64,000 bases of DNA from Bradyrhizobium sp. CER78 (GTDB lineage: Bacteria; Pseudomonadota; Alphaproteobacteria; Rhizobiales; Xanthobacteraceae). The stretch covers positions 310,001-374,000 of the forward strand of contig NZ_JARVWP010000006.1 in NCBI RefSeq assembly GCF_029846235.1. The letters run 5' to 3'. The stretch's first letter is position 1; each line of letters begins with the position of its first letter. A model generated the notes under the pieces. The model did no database searches. It had not been told where the DNA came from and saw only the letters and a list, made by a program, of their open reading frames with translations. Shown here piece by piece: positions 55,389 through 64,000 of the stretch. The translations under genes and the position numbers were made by a program.

Positions 55389-57797
55389 TCACGCCCGCAG
55401 CGTGCCGCCGGTCTTCTTGGTCACTTCGGCTACGACCTTGGCCGCAACCGCGTCGATCTCCTGGTCGGTCATGGTCTTCTCGCGGGGCTGGATCGTCACC
55501 GCGATCGCGATCGACTTCTTGTCGGGATCGATGCCCTTGCCTTCGTAGACGTCGAACACGGTCACGTCAGTGATCAGCTTCTTGTCGACATTCTGCGCCG
55601 CGCGGACGATGTCGCCCGCCTTGACGTTGCGGTCGACGATGAAGGCGAAGTCGCGCGACACCGGCTGGAACGCCGAGAGCTCCAGCACCGGCTTGGCACG
55701 CGTCGCCCGCTGCTTGCCTTGCGGGATGCGCTCGAGGATCACCTCGAACACGATCATCGGACCGTCGGCGCCGAGCGCCTCGGCAGCGCGCGGATGCAGC
55801 TCGCCGAAGTAGCCGAGCACATTCTGCGGACCGATCTGGATGGTGCCGGAGCGCCCCGGATGCAGCCAGGCCGGGCCGCCCGGCACGATCTGCAGCGCCT
55901 GCATCGGCGCGCCGGCAGCCGCCAGCACGGCGAACGCGTCGGCCTTGGCATCCATCGCATCGGCGGTGGCCGAGCTGGTCCAGTGCCGCCCGATCCCGTT
56001 CGACGAGGCGTAGCCATGGCGCACGCCCGAAGCAGCGACGAGCTGATCCTCGGGCTTGTCGCCGCGGAACACCTGGCCGACCTCGAACAGCGTGACATCG
56101 GGAGTGCCGCGGTTGATGTTGGCCTGAGCGGCCGCGACGAGGCCCGGCAGCAGGCTCGGCCGCATGTCGGAGAGATCGGCCGCGATCGGGTTGGCGAGCA
56201 CGAGCTCGCTCTGGCCGCCGCCGAACAGTTTGGCCGCGTCATTGGTGATGAACGACCAGGTCACGGCTTCCACCATGCCGCGGACGCCGAGCGCGCGCTT
56301 GGCGCGGCGGGTGCGCAGCTGCATCGGCGTCAGCACCGGCTTGCGCGGCTCCTCGCCGCGTTCGAACGGCGTCATCGGCACCTTGTCGACGCCGACGATA
56401 CGCACGATCTCCTCGACGATGTCGGCCTTGCCCTGCACGTCGGTGCGCCAGGACGGGATCGCGATCTTCACGACGGGGCCGGTCCCGGCCAGCATGAAGC
56501 CGAGCCGGGTCAGGATCAGCTTCACCTCGACCAGCGGCACTTCGATGCCGGCAAGACGCTTCACTTCGGTGAGCGGGAAATCGATGACGCGATCTTCGCC
56601 GAACTGCTTGCCGACCACGACGTTCTCGGACGGCGTGCCGCCGCAGAGATCCAGCACCAGCCTGGTCGCGAGCTCGAGCCCCGGCACCATGAACGCCGGA
56701 TCGACACCGCGCTCGAAGCGATAGCGCGCATCCGAATTGATGCCGAGCTTGCGGCCGGTCTGCGCGATGTTGATCTCGTTCCACAGCGCCGATTCGATCA
56801 GCACGTCGGTGGTGTTGTCGTCGCAGCCCGAGGCCTCGCCGCCCATGATGCCGGCAAGCGATTCGACGCCGTGCTCGTCGGCGATGACGCAGACATTGCT
56901 GTCGAGCGTGTAGGTGCGGCCGTCGAGCGCGAGCAGCGTCTCGCCGTCCTTGGCGCGGCGGACGGTGAGGTTGCCCTGCACCTTCTTGGCGTCGAACACG
57001 TGCAGCGGGCGCGCGCGGTCGTAGGTCATGAAGTTGGTGATGTCGACCAGCGCGTTGATCGGGCGCAGGCCGATCGAGGTCAGCCGCTTCTGCAGCCATT
57101 CCGGCGACGGGCCGTTCTTCACGCCGCGCACCAGCCGCAGCGCGAAGCCCGGGCACAGCGTGGCGTCTTCCACCGTCACCTGGACCGGGCAGGGGAATTC
57201 GCCCTTGATCGGCTTGATGCCGGGGTCCTTGAACTTGCCCATGTCGGCGGCGGACAGGTCGCGCGCGATGCCGTGCACGCCGGTGCAATCCTGCCGGTTC
57301 GGCGTCAAATTGATCTCGATGGTGGGATCGCCGAGCCCGGCCCAATCGGCATAGCCCTTGCCGAGCGGTGCGTCGGCCGGCAGCTCCATGATGCCGTCGT
57401 GATCCTCGGAGATCTGCAGTTCGGCCGCAGAGCACAGCATGCCGCGGCTCTCGACGCCGCGGATCGTGCCGATGCCGAGCGTGATGTCCTTGCCGGGGAT
57501 GTAGGTGCCGGGCGGCGAGAACACGCTGATGAGCCCGGCACGCGCGTTCGGCGCGCCGCACACCACCTGCACCGGCGCACCGCCGTCGCCGGTGTCGACC
57601 ATGCAGACCCGCAGCCGGTCGGCATTCGGATGCTGCTCGGCCGAGATCACGCGCGCGATGGTGAACGGCGCAAGCTGCTTCGCCTTGTCCTCGATGTTCT
57701 CGACCTCGAGCCCGATCATGGTGAGCTTGTCGGCGAGCTTGTCGAGCGGCTCGTCGGTCTCGAGATGTTCCTTCAGCCAGGAGAGGGTGAACTTCAT
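55389..57797 (-). CDS. pheT: Phenylalanine-tRNA ligase beta subunit
   Basis: PheT with PheS makes the alpha2-beta2 enzyme that charges tRNA-Phe. The 802-residue protein has the N-terminal tRNA-binding domain with [20 protein letters not shown], the [16 protein letters not shown] [12 protein letters not shown], the B3/B4 editing region with [15 protein letters not shown] near residue 115, the B5 domain, the catalytic-like core and the C-terminal anticodon-binding (FDX-ACB) domain. Its ATG overlaps the stop of the DUF559 gene in an ATGA arrangement, so its ribosome site lies within that inserted cassette. Confidence 0.98.
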   Translation of the reverse strand: MKFTLSWLKEHLETDEPLDKLADKLTMIGLEVENIEDKAKQLAPFTIARVISAEQHPNADRLRVCMVDTGDGGAPVQVVCGAPNARAGLISVFSPPGTYIPGKDITLGIGTIRGVESRGMLCSAAELQISEDHDGIMELPADAPLGKGYADWAGLGDPTIEINLTPNRQDCTGVHGIARDLSAADMGKFKDPGIKPIKGEFPCPVQVTVEDATLCPGFALRLVRGVKNGPSPEWLQKRLTSIGLRPINALVDITNFMTYDRARPLHVFDAKKVQGNLTVRRAKDGETLLALDGRTYTLDSNVCVIADEHGVESLAGIMGGEASGCDDNTTDVLIESALWNEINIAQTGRKLGINSDARYRFERGVDPAFMVPGLELATRLVLDLCGGTPSENVVVGKQFGEDRVIDFPLTEVKRLAGIEVPLVEVKLILTRLGFMLAGTGPVVKIAIPSWRTDVQGKADIVEEIVRIVGVDKVPMTPFERGEEPRKPVLTPMQLRTRRAKRALGVRGMVEAVTWSFITNDAAKLFGGGQSELVLANPIAADLSDMRPSLLPGLVAAAQANINRGTPDVTLFEVGQVFRGDKPEDQLVAASGVRHGYASSNGIGRHWTSSATADAMDAKADAFAVLAAAGAPMQALQIVPGGPAWLHPGRSGTIQIGPQNVLGYFGELHPRAAEALGADGPMIVFEVILERIPQGKQRATRAKPVLELSAFQPVSRDFAFIVDRNVKAGDIVRAAQNVDKKLITDVTVFDVYEGKGIDPDKKSIAIAVTIQPREKTMTDQEIDAVAAKVVAEVTKKTGGTLRA

Positions 57798-58228
57798 GAC
57801 GATGACTTCTCTTGTCCCCTCTCCCGCTTGCGGGGGAGGGTTAGGGTGGGGGCTCTCTCCGCGATGGCAGCGGCGATTGTTTCAAGGACGCCTGCACGAT
57901 TTGTCATGACGTCGAGATTGCTAAAGCGAAGGACTTTGAAGCCTTTGGCTTCAATGACGGCCGAGCGCGCGGCATCGGCGCGTTCGCCTTCGTCCGAAAA
58001 GTGTTGACCGCCGTCGAGCTCGATCACCAGCTTCGCCGAATGGCAGACGAAGTCGGCGACGTAGGTGTCGATCGGGACTTGTCGACGGAAGCTTGCGCCA
58101 ATCAACCGATTGCCGCGCAGCTCAGACCAAAGGATTCGCTCGACGTCGGTCGAATTCTTGCGCAGCGCGCGTGCGTTGGAACGGAGTCTCTCGGAGATCT
58201 TCCAGTCCGGATGTTCGGGATCGACCAT
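57794..58228 (-). CDS. DUF559 endonuclease-fold protein between pheS and pheT
   Basis: The 144-residue protein belongs to the DUF559 family, a PD-(D/E)xK nuclease fold related to very-short-patch repair enzymes. It has [20 protein letters not shown], with the acidic active-site residues in ADFV and in [10 protein letters not shown], and the C-terminal [16 protein letters not shown]. Its last residues ([14 protein letters not shown]) are encoded by a CTCTCCCGC repeat, and its stop overlaps the pheT start. The start is ATG 58228 or 58240. It splits the usual pheS-pheT operon and is bounded by inverted copies of the same repeat. Confidence 0.88.
   Translation of the reverse strand: MVDPEHPDWKISERLRSNARALRKNSTDVERILWSELRGNRLIGASFRRQVPIDTYVADFVCHSAKLVIELDGGQHFSDEGERADAARSAVIEAKGFKVLRFSNLDVMTNRAGVLETIAAAIAERAPTLTLPRKRERGQEKSSS
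57815..57852. repeat. Family E repeat, copy 1 (3' end of the DUF559 gene)
   Basis: CCCCTCTCCCGCTTGCGGGG with GAGGGTTAGGGTGGGGG. The CTCTCCCGC/GCGGGGGAG arms form a short stem. It encodes the C-terminus of the DUF559 protein and lies just before the pheT start. Inverse and direct copies are at 58249 and 58353. Confidence 0.9.
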
Positions 58229-58248
58229 TGGCAGCCCCATTGTGGGGA

Positions 58249-58288
58249 GACCCCCACCCCAGCCCTCCCCCGCAAGCGGGAGAGGGAG
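58249..58288. repeat. Family E repeat, copy 2 (inverted, 5' side of the DUF559 gene)
   Basis: CCCCCACCCCAGCCCTCCCC then CGCAAGCGGGAGAGGG, the inverse of copy 1. With copy 1 it brackets the DUF559 coding region in a compact unit of about 474 bases. Confidence 0.9.
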
Positions 58289-58352
58289 TCCGACCGCTCT
58301 CTTCGGCGGGGTCTTCGTATCCACTTGATGCCGGCGAGCATATTCCATCCGT

Positions 58353-58390
58353 TCCCTCTCCCGCTTGCGGGGGAGGGGCAGGGTGGGGGC
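58353..58390. repeat. Family E repeat, copy 3
   Basis: CCCTCTCCCGCTTGCGGGGG then AGGGGCAGGGTGGGGG, in the orientation of copy 1. It lies between copy 2 and the end of pheS. The gap between pheS and the DUF559 gene thus holds an inverted pair of these repeats. Confidence 0.9.
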
Positions 58391-58419
58391 TCGCGCCGCG
58401 TCGGTAGTCTCAACGAGAC

Positions 58420-59502
58420 TCACGAACTCAATCCCCCCGCGATGGTCGGGATGTCGAGCGGCTTGAAGCCGTAGTGGTTGAGCCAGCGGATGTCGTTCTC
58501 GAACAGCTGGCGGAGATCGGCGATGCCGTATTTCAGCATCGTGATGCGGTCGAGGCCCATGCCCCAGGCAAAGCCCTGGTAGACGTCGGGATCGATGCCG
58601 CAGGCGCGCAGCACGTTCGGGTGCACCATGCCGCAGCCGAGAATCTCCATCCAGTCCTCGCCTTCGCCGAAGCGGATCTCGCCCTTGTCGCGGCGGCACT
58701 GGATGTCGACCTCGAGCGACGGCTCGGTGAACGGGAAGAACGACGGCCGGAACCGCATGTTGATGTGGTCGACCTCGAAGAACGCCTTGCAGAACTCGTG
58801 CAGGATCCATTTGAGGTGGCCGAGATGCGAACCCTTGTCGATCACGAGCCCTTCGACCTGGTGGAATTGCGGCGTATGCGTCGCATCGGAGTCGATGCGA
58901 TAGGTGCGGCCCGGGCAGATGATGCGAATCGGCGGCTTCTGGGTCAGCATCGTGCGCACCTGCACCGGCGAGGTGTGGGTGCGCAACAGCATGCGCGAGC
59001 CGTCCTGCTTCGGGTTGAAGAAGAAGGTGTCGTGCATCTCCCGCGCCGGATGGCCTTCGGGGAAGTTCAGCTTGGTGAAGTTGTAATCGTCGGTCTCGAT
59101 GTCGGGACCTTCGGCGATCGCAAACCCCATGTCGGCGAAGATGGTGTTGACCTCGTCGAACACCTGGCTCAGCGGATGGATGCGGCCGGTCTCCGCCGGC
59201 GCGTCGCGCAGCGGCAGCGTGACGTCGATGGTCTCGGCGGCGAGGCGCGCATCAAGCGCGGCCGCCTTCAGCACGTCGCGCCTGGCCGCGAGCGCCTGCG
59301 TCACCGTATCCTTGGCGAGGTTGATCTTCGCGCCTTCGGTCTTGCGCTCGTCCGGCGACATCTTGCCGAGGGTGGCGAGCAAGGCCGAGATCGAGCCCTT
59401 CTTGCCGAGAGCCGAGACGCGCACCGCCTCGAGGGCGGCTTCGTCAGCGGCCGAGGCGATCTGGTCGAGGATGGATTGTTCGAGCGTTGCGAGGTCGGAC
59501 AC
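58420..59502 (-). CDS. pheS: Phenylalanine-tRNA ligase alpha subunit
   Basis: PheS is the catalytic subunit for phenylalanine activation. The 360-residue protein has an N-terminal coiled-coil, then class II synthetase motifs: motif 1 near [20 protein letters not shown], motif 2 with [12 protein letters not shown] and [20 protein letters not shown], and motif 3 in [18 protein letters not shown] place the start at GTG 59502, giving [15 protein letters not shown], with CAGGAA upstream. The usual partner pheT is here displaced by a DUF559 cassette. Confidence 0.96.
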   Translation of the reverse strand: MSDLATLEQSILDQIASAADEAALEAVRVSALGKKGSISALLATLGKMSPDERKTEGAKINLAKDTVTQALAARRDVLKAAALDARLAAETIDVTLPLRDAPAETGRIHPLSQVFDEVNTIFADMGFAIAEGPDIETDDYNFTKLNFPEGHPAREMHDTFFFNPKQDGSRMLLRTHTSPVQVRTMLTQKPPIRIICPGRTYRIDSDATHTPQFHQVEGLVIDKGSHLGHLKWILHEFCKAFFEVDHINMRFRPSFFPFTEPSLEVDIQCRRDKGEIRFGEGEDWMEILGCGMVHPNVLRACGIDPDVYQGFAWGMGLDRITMLKYGIADLRQLFENDIRWLNHYGFKPLDIPTIAGGLSS

Positions 59503-59518
59503 GGTCAATTCCTGCGCT

Positions 59519-59558
59519 GAGCATGATCCGGCGGCAAGAGCCGGCTTCCGAACCATGC
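59519..59558. repeat. Decayed family A palindromic repeat
   Basis: GAGCATGATCCGGCGGCAAG and GCCGGCTTCCGAACCATGC keep the outline of family A (3104, 6312, 43190), but the right arm is degraded. It lies just upstream of pheS. Confidence 0.5.
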
Positions 59559-59696
59559 GCCAAAATTCGGCTGGGTTGTCGCCGCCCGAAGGCCGTAACG
59601 TCAAGCAAAAAGCCGGTCATTTCGGGCTAATGGCCGGCGCATTGAACCCGATGCGGAGGCCGGGCTACCCAAGGGGAGTTCAAGGAGGCCCACGCG

Positions 59697-60107
59697 ATGT
59701 TGCTGCGATCTTGCCTGGCCGTGCCGGCGGTCCTGTTGATGCTCGGAACGGCGCAGGCCGCGACCGAGGAATGTCCCGCCAAATCGACCCAGATGGACGA
59801 CATCATCGCGGAGCTGGAGAAGGCGCCGAGCTGCAGCCGCGCCATGAAGATTTTCGAGGCGTGCGAATACGGCGCCAGCGGAGACGTCCAGTTCGGCGAA
59901 GTGGTCGAGAAGAAATGCGAGGCGGACTTCATGTCCGGTCTCGGAGCGTCACAGAAGAAGGCCTATGCCGGCCAGCTCAAGCGCTGTGACCACAAATACG
60001 ACAACGAAAGCGGCACCATGTACCGCTCGTTCACAGCGTTCTGCCGGGCGATCGTCGCCCAGCGCTTTTCGCAGAAGGCGTTGAAAGCGGGCCCCAAGAC
60101 CCGCTGA
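59697..60107 (+). CDS. Small periplasmic cysteine-rich hypothetical protein
   Basis: The 136-residue protein has a signal peptide (MLLRSCLAVPAVLLMLGTAQ then AATEECP) and a mature part with six cysteines, suited to disulphide formation in the periplasm. No known domain is recognised. CAAGGAGG upstream of the ATG gives a strong ribosome site. It converges with rplT, with only 15 bases between the stops, and is probably a single-gene unit. Its function is unknown. Confidence 0.75.
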   Translation: MLLRSCLAVPAVLLMLGTAQAATEECPAKSTQMDDIIAELEKAPSCSRAMKIFEACEYGASGDVQFGEVVEKKCEADFMSGLGASQKKAYAGQLKRCDHKYDNESGTMYRSFTAFCRAIVAQRFSQKALKAGPKTR

Positions 60108-60122
60108 CAAGGCCCGCTAGGG

Positions 60123-60482
60123 TCAGGCGGCCAGCGCAGCCTTGGCCTTCTCGGCGATCGCCTGGAACGCCACCGGCTCGTGGATCGCGAGATCCGACAG
60201 CACCTTGCGGTCGACGACGACGCCCGACTTGGACAGGCCGTTGATAAACACGCTGTAGGTCATGCCGAACGGACGGACCGCGGCGTTGATGCGCTGGATC
60301 CAGAGCGCGCGGAAGGTGCGCTTCTTGCGCTTGCGGTCGCGGAAGGCGTACTGGCCGGCCTTTTCGACGGCCTGCTTGGCGACGCGGATGGTGTTCTTGC
60401 GGCGGCCGTAATAGCCCTTGGCGGCCTTGTAGACTTTCTTGTGCTTGGCGTGAGCGGTCACACCGCGTTTGACGCGAGACAT
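60123..60482 (-). CDS. rplT: Large ribosomal subunit protein bL20
   Basis: bL20 binds 23S rRNA early in 50S assembly. The 119-residue basic protein starts [20 protein letters not shown] and has [20 protein letters not shown] near residue 48 and [20 protein letters not shown] near the end. It is the last gene of infC-rpmI-rplT on the minus strand, the conserved order, though here infC is separated from rpmI by 326 bases with its own terminator. Confidence 0.99.
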   Translation of the reverse strand: MSRVKRGVTAHAKHKKVYKAAKGYYGRRKNTIRVAKQAVEKAGQYAFRDRKRKKRTFRALWIQRINAAVRPFGMTYSVFINGLSKSGVVVDRKVLSDLAIHEPVAFQAIAEKAKAALAA

Positions 60483-60556
60483 GACGGAAATCCTTGAGAT
60501 CTAGAAGAGACGGGGCGCCGCGCTTGAGGCGGCAGGGTGCAAGCGAATGAGCGCGA

Positions 60557-60757
60557 TCAGGCGTTCGGCAAGAAGTATTTCTTGACGTTGTCGCCGTCGG
60601 TCTTGAACAGCACGCGGGTGCCGCGGAGCTGACGGATCTGCTTCTTCGTCCGCTTGATCATGCCGTGGCGCTTACCGCGCTGGGCGTGCATCACTTTGCC
60701 AGTGGCAGTCACCTTGAAGCGCTTTTTAGCGCCCGACTTGGTCTTCAACTTGGGCAT
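60557..60757 (-). CDS. rpmI: Large ribosomal subunit protein bL35
   Basis: bL35 is a small 50S subunit protein. The 66-residue basic protein starts [20 protein letters not shown] and contains the typical [19 protein letters not shown] block. AGGAGAG lies just upstream of the ATG. It precedes rplT by 74 bases on the same strand. A promoter may lie in the 326-base gap between it and infC. Confidence 0.98.
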   Translation of the reverse strand: MPKLKTKSGAKKRFKVTATGKVMHAQRGKRHGMIKRTKKQIRQLRGTRVLFKTDGDNVKKYFLPNA

Positions 60758-60983
60758 TTAGCTCTCCTGTGGCACAGCACGAAAATCGCCCCGAGAGGCG
60801 TCCGGCCGGCTAAAATGCTCGTTAGAGCGTTGAAAGTGCTAAGGTTTTTTCCGAATTGAAAGAACCTGCACTAGACGTCGCCACGGCAGCCCTTGATCAG
60901 CCGGGCGGCGAAGGCCCGGCTTATGACAGAGGATCGGCGGTTTTGCAACGTTTGAAGCGGGAAATCGGGCCGGAACTGGTCCC

Positions 60984-61018
60984 GTAGCCCGGATGGAGCG
61001 GAGCGCAATCCGGGCTAC
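60984..61018. repeat. Short hairpin repeat between rpmI and infC
   Basis: GTAGCCCGGATGGAGCGGAG followed by CGCAATCCGGGCTAC forms a perfect GTAGCCCGGAT/ATCCGGGCTAC stem. It directly follows the infC terminator. This is a common repeat type in this group. Confidence 0.8.
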
Positions 61019-61057
61019 GAAAACGAAACAGCCCGCCAGATCGCCTGACGGGCCGTT
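61018..61057 (-). terminator. Intrinsic terminator of infC
   Basis: On the minus strand AACGGCCCGTCAG pairs with CTGGCGGGCTGTT around a GCGAT loop, with two wobble positions, and TCGTTTTCG follows. It lies 26 bases after the infC stop codon. It should end most infC transcripts before rpmI. Confidence 0.8.
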
Positions 61058-61083
61058 CCATTCAACAAAGCGACTAATTCGAA

Positions 61084-61623
61084 TTAGCGCGGCGCCAGCA
61101 CCATCACGACCTGGCGGCCTTCGAACTTCGCGTCCTGCTCGACCTTGGCGAATTCGGCAACGTCGGCCTTCACCTTGTCCAGCAGCTTGGTCCCGATCTC
61201 CTGGTGCGCCATCTCACGACCGCGGTAGCGCAAGGTGATCTTGACCTTGTCGCCTTCCTCGAAGAAGCGCTGCATCGCGCGCATCTTCACGTCATAGTCG
61301 TGATCGTCGATCATCGGGCGGAGCTTGATCTCCTTGATCTCGACGACCTTCTGCTTCTTGCGGGCTTCGGCGGCTTTCTTCTGCGCGGAATACTTGTATT
61401 TGCCGTAGTCCATGATCTTGCAGACCGGAGGACTGGTGTTCGGCGAAATCTCGACGAGGTCCATGCCGGCTTCCATGGCCATCTTGATGGCCACCATGGT
61501 TTCGACGGTGCCCTTGTTGACACCATCGGCATCGATCAGCTGGATCTGCGCGTTGCGAATCTCATCATTGGTGCGCGGCCCGTCTTTTGCGACTGTGGGC
61601 GGGGCTCTATTGGGACGGCGAAT
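61084..61623 (-). CDS. infC: Translation initiation factor IF-3, with an AUU start
   Basis: IF-3 keeps the 30S subunit apart from 50S and checks start codons. The 179-residue protein has the N-domain [20 protein letters not shown], the linker, and the C-domain with [20 protein letters not shown] and [15 protein letters not shown]. The family N-terminus ([15 protein letters not shown]) is reached only if translation begins at ATT 61623-61621, with GGAG about eight bases upstream. No ATG, GTG or TTG start gives this. AUU starts are known for infC and allow self-control by IF-3. The first ATG, at 61497, would remove a third of the N-domain. Confidence 0.92.
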   Translation of the reverse strand: MRRPNRAPPTVAKDGPRTNDEIRNAQIQLIDADGVNKGTVETMVAIKMAMEAGMDLVEISPNTSPPVCKIMDYGKYKYSAQKKAAEARKKQKVVEIKEIKLRPMIDDHDYDVKMRAMQRFFEEGDKVKITLRYRGREMAHQEIGTKLLDKVKADVAEFAKVEQDAKFEGRQVVMVLAPR

Positions 61624-61850
61624 GGGTAACTCTCCAAAGTTGTGAAAGGGAGGCGGATATTTTGAAGCAAGACGCTGCGGCGGGCAAGCGAACTCGCTTC
61701 TTTATGCGGCAAAACCGTCAATTGCGAGGCATTTTGGCCACGCCCGGCACATATAGCGGGCGCGTCTGCTCCGCAAGGCGTACCCGCTGCCGTTGACCGC
61801 TGCCGCGCGACGATTGAAAAGCAGATGTCTGACACGCGAGTGACCGAACC

Positions 61851-62654
61851 ATGAGCCAAACCGCCGCATCCGGACAGGAACCCGCCTTCATCGAGGTCGG
61901 CGAGGGCCGAGAGGCGCGCCGGATCGCGGTGCGCGCCCGCGCCGGCGCCAATCCCGGCCTTTTCTGGCTGGGCGGCTTCAAGTCCGACATGACCGGCACC
62001 AAGGCGATCGCGCTCGATGCATGGGCCGCCGAGCATGGCCGCAGCTCGGTCCGATTCGACTATTCCGGGCACGGCGAATCCGGCGGCGAGTTTGCCGACG
62101 GCACGATCGGCCGCTGGCTCGAGGAGAGCGTTGCTGTGTTCTCGCAGTTCTGCAGCGGGCCGCAGGTCGTGATCGGCTCCTCGATGGGTGGCTGGATGGC
62201 GCTGCTGCTGGCGCGCGAGATCGCCAAACGGAACAATGCTGGCGGCGGCGGCCGTGCTTCGCTCGCCGGCCTCGTGCTGATCGCGCCGGCGCCCGACTTC
62301 ACCGAGGAATTGATGTGGAAGGGCTTCTCGCCCGAGATCCGCGCCGAGATCGAGACCAAGGGTGTGTGGCTGCGTCCGTCCGAATATGGCGACGGCTCGG
62401 CTTACCCGATCACCCGCAATCTGATCGAGGAGGGTCGCAATCACCTCTTGCTCGGCAGCAAGATCGACGTCGGTTGCCCGGTGCGCATCCTGCAGGGCGC
62501 GCAGGATCCAGACGTGCCCTGGAAGCACGCCTTCGCGCTGGTGCACCGGCTGCCGGCCGAGGATGTGGTGCTGACCATGATCCAGGACGGCGACCACCGC
62601 CTGTCGCGGCCGCAGGACATCGCGCGGATCATCGCCGCGGTGGCGGAGATATAG
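61851..62654 (+). CDS. Alpha/beta hydrolase (ABHD10-like)
   Basis: The 267-residue protein has the nucleophile elbow VIGSSMGGWMALLLAREIAK near residue 108, the oxyanion-side LFWLGGFKSDMTGTKA near residue 38, the acid in ILQGAQDPDVPW and the catalytic histidine in MIQDGDHRLSRP. The GxSxGGW and FDYSGHGESGG motifs resemble ABHD10-type serine hydrolases and thioesterases. The substrate is not known. It is divergent from infC across a gap of about 230 bases. Confidence 0.88.
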   Translation: MSQTAASGQEPAFIEVGEGREARRIAVRARAGANPGLFWLGGFKSDMTGTKAIALDAWAAEHGRSSVRFDYSGHGESGGEFADGTIGRWLEESVAVFSQFCSGPQVVIGSSMGGWMALLLAREIAKRNNAGGGGRASLAGLVLIAPAPDFTEELMWKGFSPEIRAEIETKGVWLRPSEYGDGSAYPITRNLIEEGRNHLLLGSKIDVGCPVRILQGAQDPDVPWKHAFALVHRLPAEDVVLTMIQDGDHRLSRPQDIARIIAAVAEI

Positions 62655-62780
62655 GCACGCCGCCGCCCTTCGAGGGCCGCTGAAGAAGCGGCCGCCTCCA
62701 GCGATAACGCTCGCGTTGCGCGGGGGTGACGGCTACGGAAAAGGCGTCATCCCCGCGCAAAGGCTTTGCCTTTGTCGCTG

Positions 62781-62811
62781 GAGGTGCGAGCGAAGCGAGC
62801 CTCGAAGGATG
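62781..62811. repeat. Half copy of repeat family D
   Basis: GAGGTGCGAGCGAAGCGAGC with CTCGAAGGAT, matching the left arm of the family D copy at 55246. The right arm is missing. It lies in the gap between the hydrolase and the NTF2-like gene. Confidence 0.65.
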
Positions 62812-62839
62812 GGCCAAGCGCACGAAGAGGAGACGCCAA

Positions 62840-63310
62840 ATGGATACAACAGCGATGCTGCGCGCGTTCTGCGACGCGGTCGAACAGCGCAACGGCAAGG
62901 CCTTCGCTGATCTCTTCACCGAGGACGGCGTCTATCACGACGTGTTCTACGGCGCCTTCGAAGGCCATGCGAAAATCGCCGAGATGATCGACGACTGGTT
63001 CTACCGGACCGCGACCGATTTCCGCTGGGTGATGCACGATCCCGTCAGCGACGGCAAAACGCTCTACGCACGCTACACGTTCAGCTACCGCTCGACCTTG
63101 CCGGAAGCCAAGGGGGCGCGTGCGATGTTCGAGGGCGTCGCGATCATGCGGCTGCGTGACGGCAAGATCACGGAGTACCACGAGGTCGCCAACACCGCGC
63201 CGGCCTTCGTCGACCTGAACTTCGCGCCGGAGCGGATCGCGAAGATCGTCGGCAAGCAGGGCATAGCGCTACGGGCGCGGGACGAGATGAAGCGGCATTT
63301 GGCCGACTAA
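62840..63310 (+). CDS. NTF2-like (SnoaL-type) domain protein
   Basis: The 156-residue protein begins MDTTAMLRAFCDAVEQRNGK and has the cone-shaped NTF2-fold pattern: AFADLFTEDGVYHDVFYGAF, FYRTATDFRWVMHDPVSDGK and AIMRLRDGKITEYHEVANTA. Family members act as isomerases, cyclases, dehydratases or simply bind small molecules; none can be chosen here. GAAGAGGAG upstream of ATG 62840 fixes the start. A long hairpin repeat follows. Confidence 0.85.
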   Translation: MDTTAMLRAFCDAVEQRNGKAFADLFTEDGVYHDVFYGAFEGHAKIAEMIDDWFYRTATDFRWVMHDPVSDGKTLYARYTFSYRSTLPEAKGARAMFEGVAIMRLRDGKITEYHEVANTAPAFVDLNFAPERIAKIVGKQGIALRARDEMKRHLAD

Positions 63311-63316
63311 TTCTCC

Positions 63317-63400
63317 GTCATTGCGAGGAGCGTAGCGACGAAGCAATCCATAGGTCCGCATTCGCGGAAGCATGGATTGCTTCGCTTCGCTCGCAATGAC
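63317..63400. repeat. Long hairpin repeat, family C copy 2
   Basis: GTCATTGCGAGGAGCGTAGC with its inverse GCTTCGCTCGCAATGAC and inner GAAGCAATCCA/TGGATTGCTTC arms, as at 7411-7496. It lies between convergent genes and can act as a terminator. Confidence 0.9.
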
Positions 63401-63412
63401 GGCGGTGAGGTC

Positions 63413-64000
63413 CTACGGCGGCGGCGGGTTGGTCATCGGCTTGCGCTGGGCAAGCGCCGCGACGGTCGAGGTGCCGATCGGACCTTTCTCGTCATAGAGC
63501 CAGCATTCGCCGATCGCGACGCCGTCGGTGGCGTGATGGTTGACGACCTCGAAGCCGATCCAGTTGGTCACCGGCAGCCGGTGCAGATAGATCGTGACGT
63601 CGCTGTTGATGTAGCCGAGGCCCTGGTCGCCGGCATTGGCGAAGGGGCTGGCGAAGTCAGCGCCGGTCGCGACATGGACGAACGGCGTCATCTTCACGCC
63701 GGCGACGAGCTCGCGGACTTCGCTCATCCACAGCCTGCGCTCGCCGAGCGAGCCCATATGGCCTGCGATCGGCCGCGTCTCCCATTTGCCGTTCATGCCG
63801 AGCCGGGGATCGGTCGGCTTCGGAATGTCTGCCGGCGCCGGCACCTTCCAGTTCGGCGGCGACCACACATTGCCCGGCGCATTTTCCGTCCTGCGCAACA
63901 ATTGGCAGGAAGCGCGCGCCATGCTGGTGCCGCCAGAGACAAACTCGGCCTCGATCATCTTGATGCGCATGCCGTCGCGGACGAGCTTCGTCGTCACCTC
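63413..64000 (-). CDS. Thioesterase (TesB-like hotdog) family protein, N-terminus outside the window
   Basis: The frame is open to the right edge of the window, so the start is not visible; 195 residues are present. The visible part has KLVRDGMRIKMIEAEFVSGG at its left side, the typical strand and turn of TesB-type double-hotdog enzymes. Near the end come INSDVTIYLHRLPVTNWIGF and an ATDGVAIGECWLYDEKGPIG segment. Such enzymes hydrolyse acyl-CoA. A GTG at 63997 could start a short protein, but the family's N-terminal hotdog is missing, so I take it as incomplete. Confidence 0.8.
   Translation of the reverse strand, partial: EVTTKLVRDGMRIKMIEAEFVSGGTSMARASCQLLRRTENAPGNVWSPPNWKVPAPADIPKPTDPRLGMNGKWETRPIAGHMGSLGERRLWMSEVRELVAGVKMTPFVHVATGADFASPFANAGDQGLGYINSDVTIYLHRLPVTNWIGFEVVNHHATDGVAIGECWLYDEKGPIGTSTVAALAQRKPMTNPPPP

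Noticed and set aside
55230..58007. Plus-strand open frame of 925 codons opposite pheT
   Set aside because: It is the complement of a certain gene (pheT) in high-GC DNA, where long antisense frames are expected. It has histidine, arginine and aspartate-rich composition and no domain.

Overview
The window is high-GC chromosomal DNA from an alphaproteobacterium of the Bradyrhizobium/Rhodopseudomonas group (Nitrobacteraceae). This is inferred from several things read in the sequence: the gene order hslU-hslV / hisB-hisH-hisA-hisF-hisE-coaA, dnaK-dnaJ followed by a PmtA-type phospholipid methyltransferase, a CTTG-N17-CCTATAT heat-shock promoter, a GAAC-N7-GAAC SOS operator, and several families of short palindromic intergenic repeats. 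Most genes are housekeeping genes. No tRNA, rRNA, CRISPR array, integrase or intact insertion sequence was seen.

Layout. 1-7.4 kb: a partial membrane-protein gene, the HslUV protease (with a broken acetyltransferase gene between its two subunits), the histidine operon with a DUF2628 gene inside it, and pantothenate kinase. 7.5-12.1 kb: a hybrid sensor kinase, a secreted hypothetical protein and the ComM/YifB ATPase. 12.1-14.2 kb: a 2-kb, more A+T-rich insertion bounded by perfect 25-bp direct repeats, each holding a predicted LexA operator; it carries a DUF3800 gene, a small membrane protein, a hypothetical gene and a gene fragment. 14.2-23.8 kb: an exported metallo-beta-lactamase-fold protein, gshB, yraN-rsmI with a divergent LpoA-like lipoprotein, hemW-rdgB-rph, and divergent hrcA-grpE. 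23.8-34.7 kb: VOC/AraC pair, an exported nicotinamidase, a secreted hypothetical, dnaK-dnaJ, pmtA, an FMN reductase, pyrF, DUF1330, dapB and gpmA.

34.8-48.9 kb is the most accessory-looking stretch. It has an Ada-like regulator/methyltransferase, DUF2244 and nth, then a five-gene run on one strand: HlyD adaptor, MFS pump, type III polyketide synthase, isoprenylcysteine-methyltransferase-type enzyme, second MFS pump. The last three genes have overlapping start and stop codons, and the set looks like a make-methylate-export module for an alkylpyrone or phenolic lipid. After an EI24 membrane protein comes a probable catabolic locus: MFS symporter, LysR regulator, and divergent CoA-transferase plus HMG-CoA-lyase-type enzyme.

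48.9-64 kb: a GT39-type membrane glycosyltransferase, a YiiX-like cysteine hydrolase, a Tat-exported flavin amine oxidase, a second exported metallo-beta-lactamase-fold protein, a TauE/SafE permease, then pheT and pheS separated by a DUF559 endonuclease gene framed by copies of one palindromic repeat. The translation genes rplT, rpmI and infC follow (infC apparently starts at AUU), then an alpha/beta hydrolase, an NTF2-like protein and the C-terminal part of a thioesterase running off the right edge.

The points most worth following are the direct-repeat island at the comM SOS box, the DUF559-repeat cassette in the pheST operon, the type III PKS/export operon, and the CoA-transferase/HMG-CoA-lyase locus.
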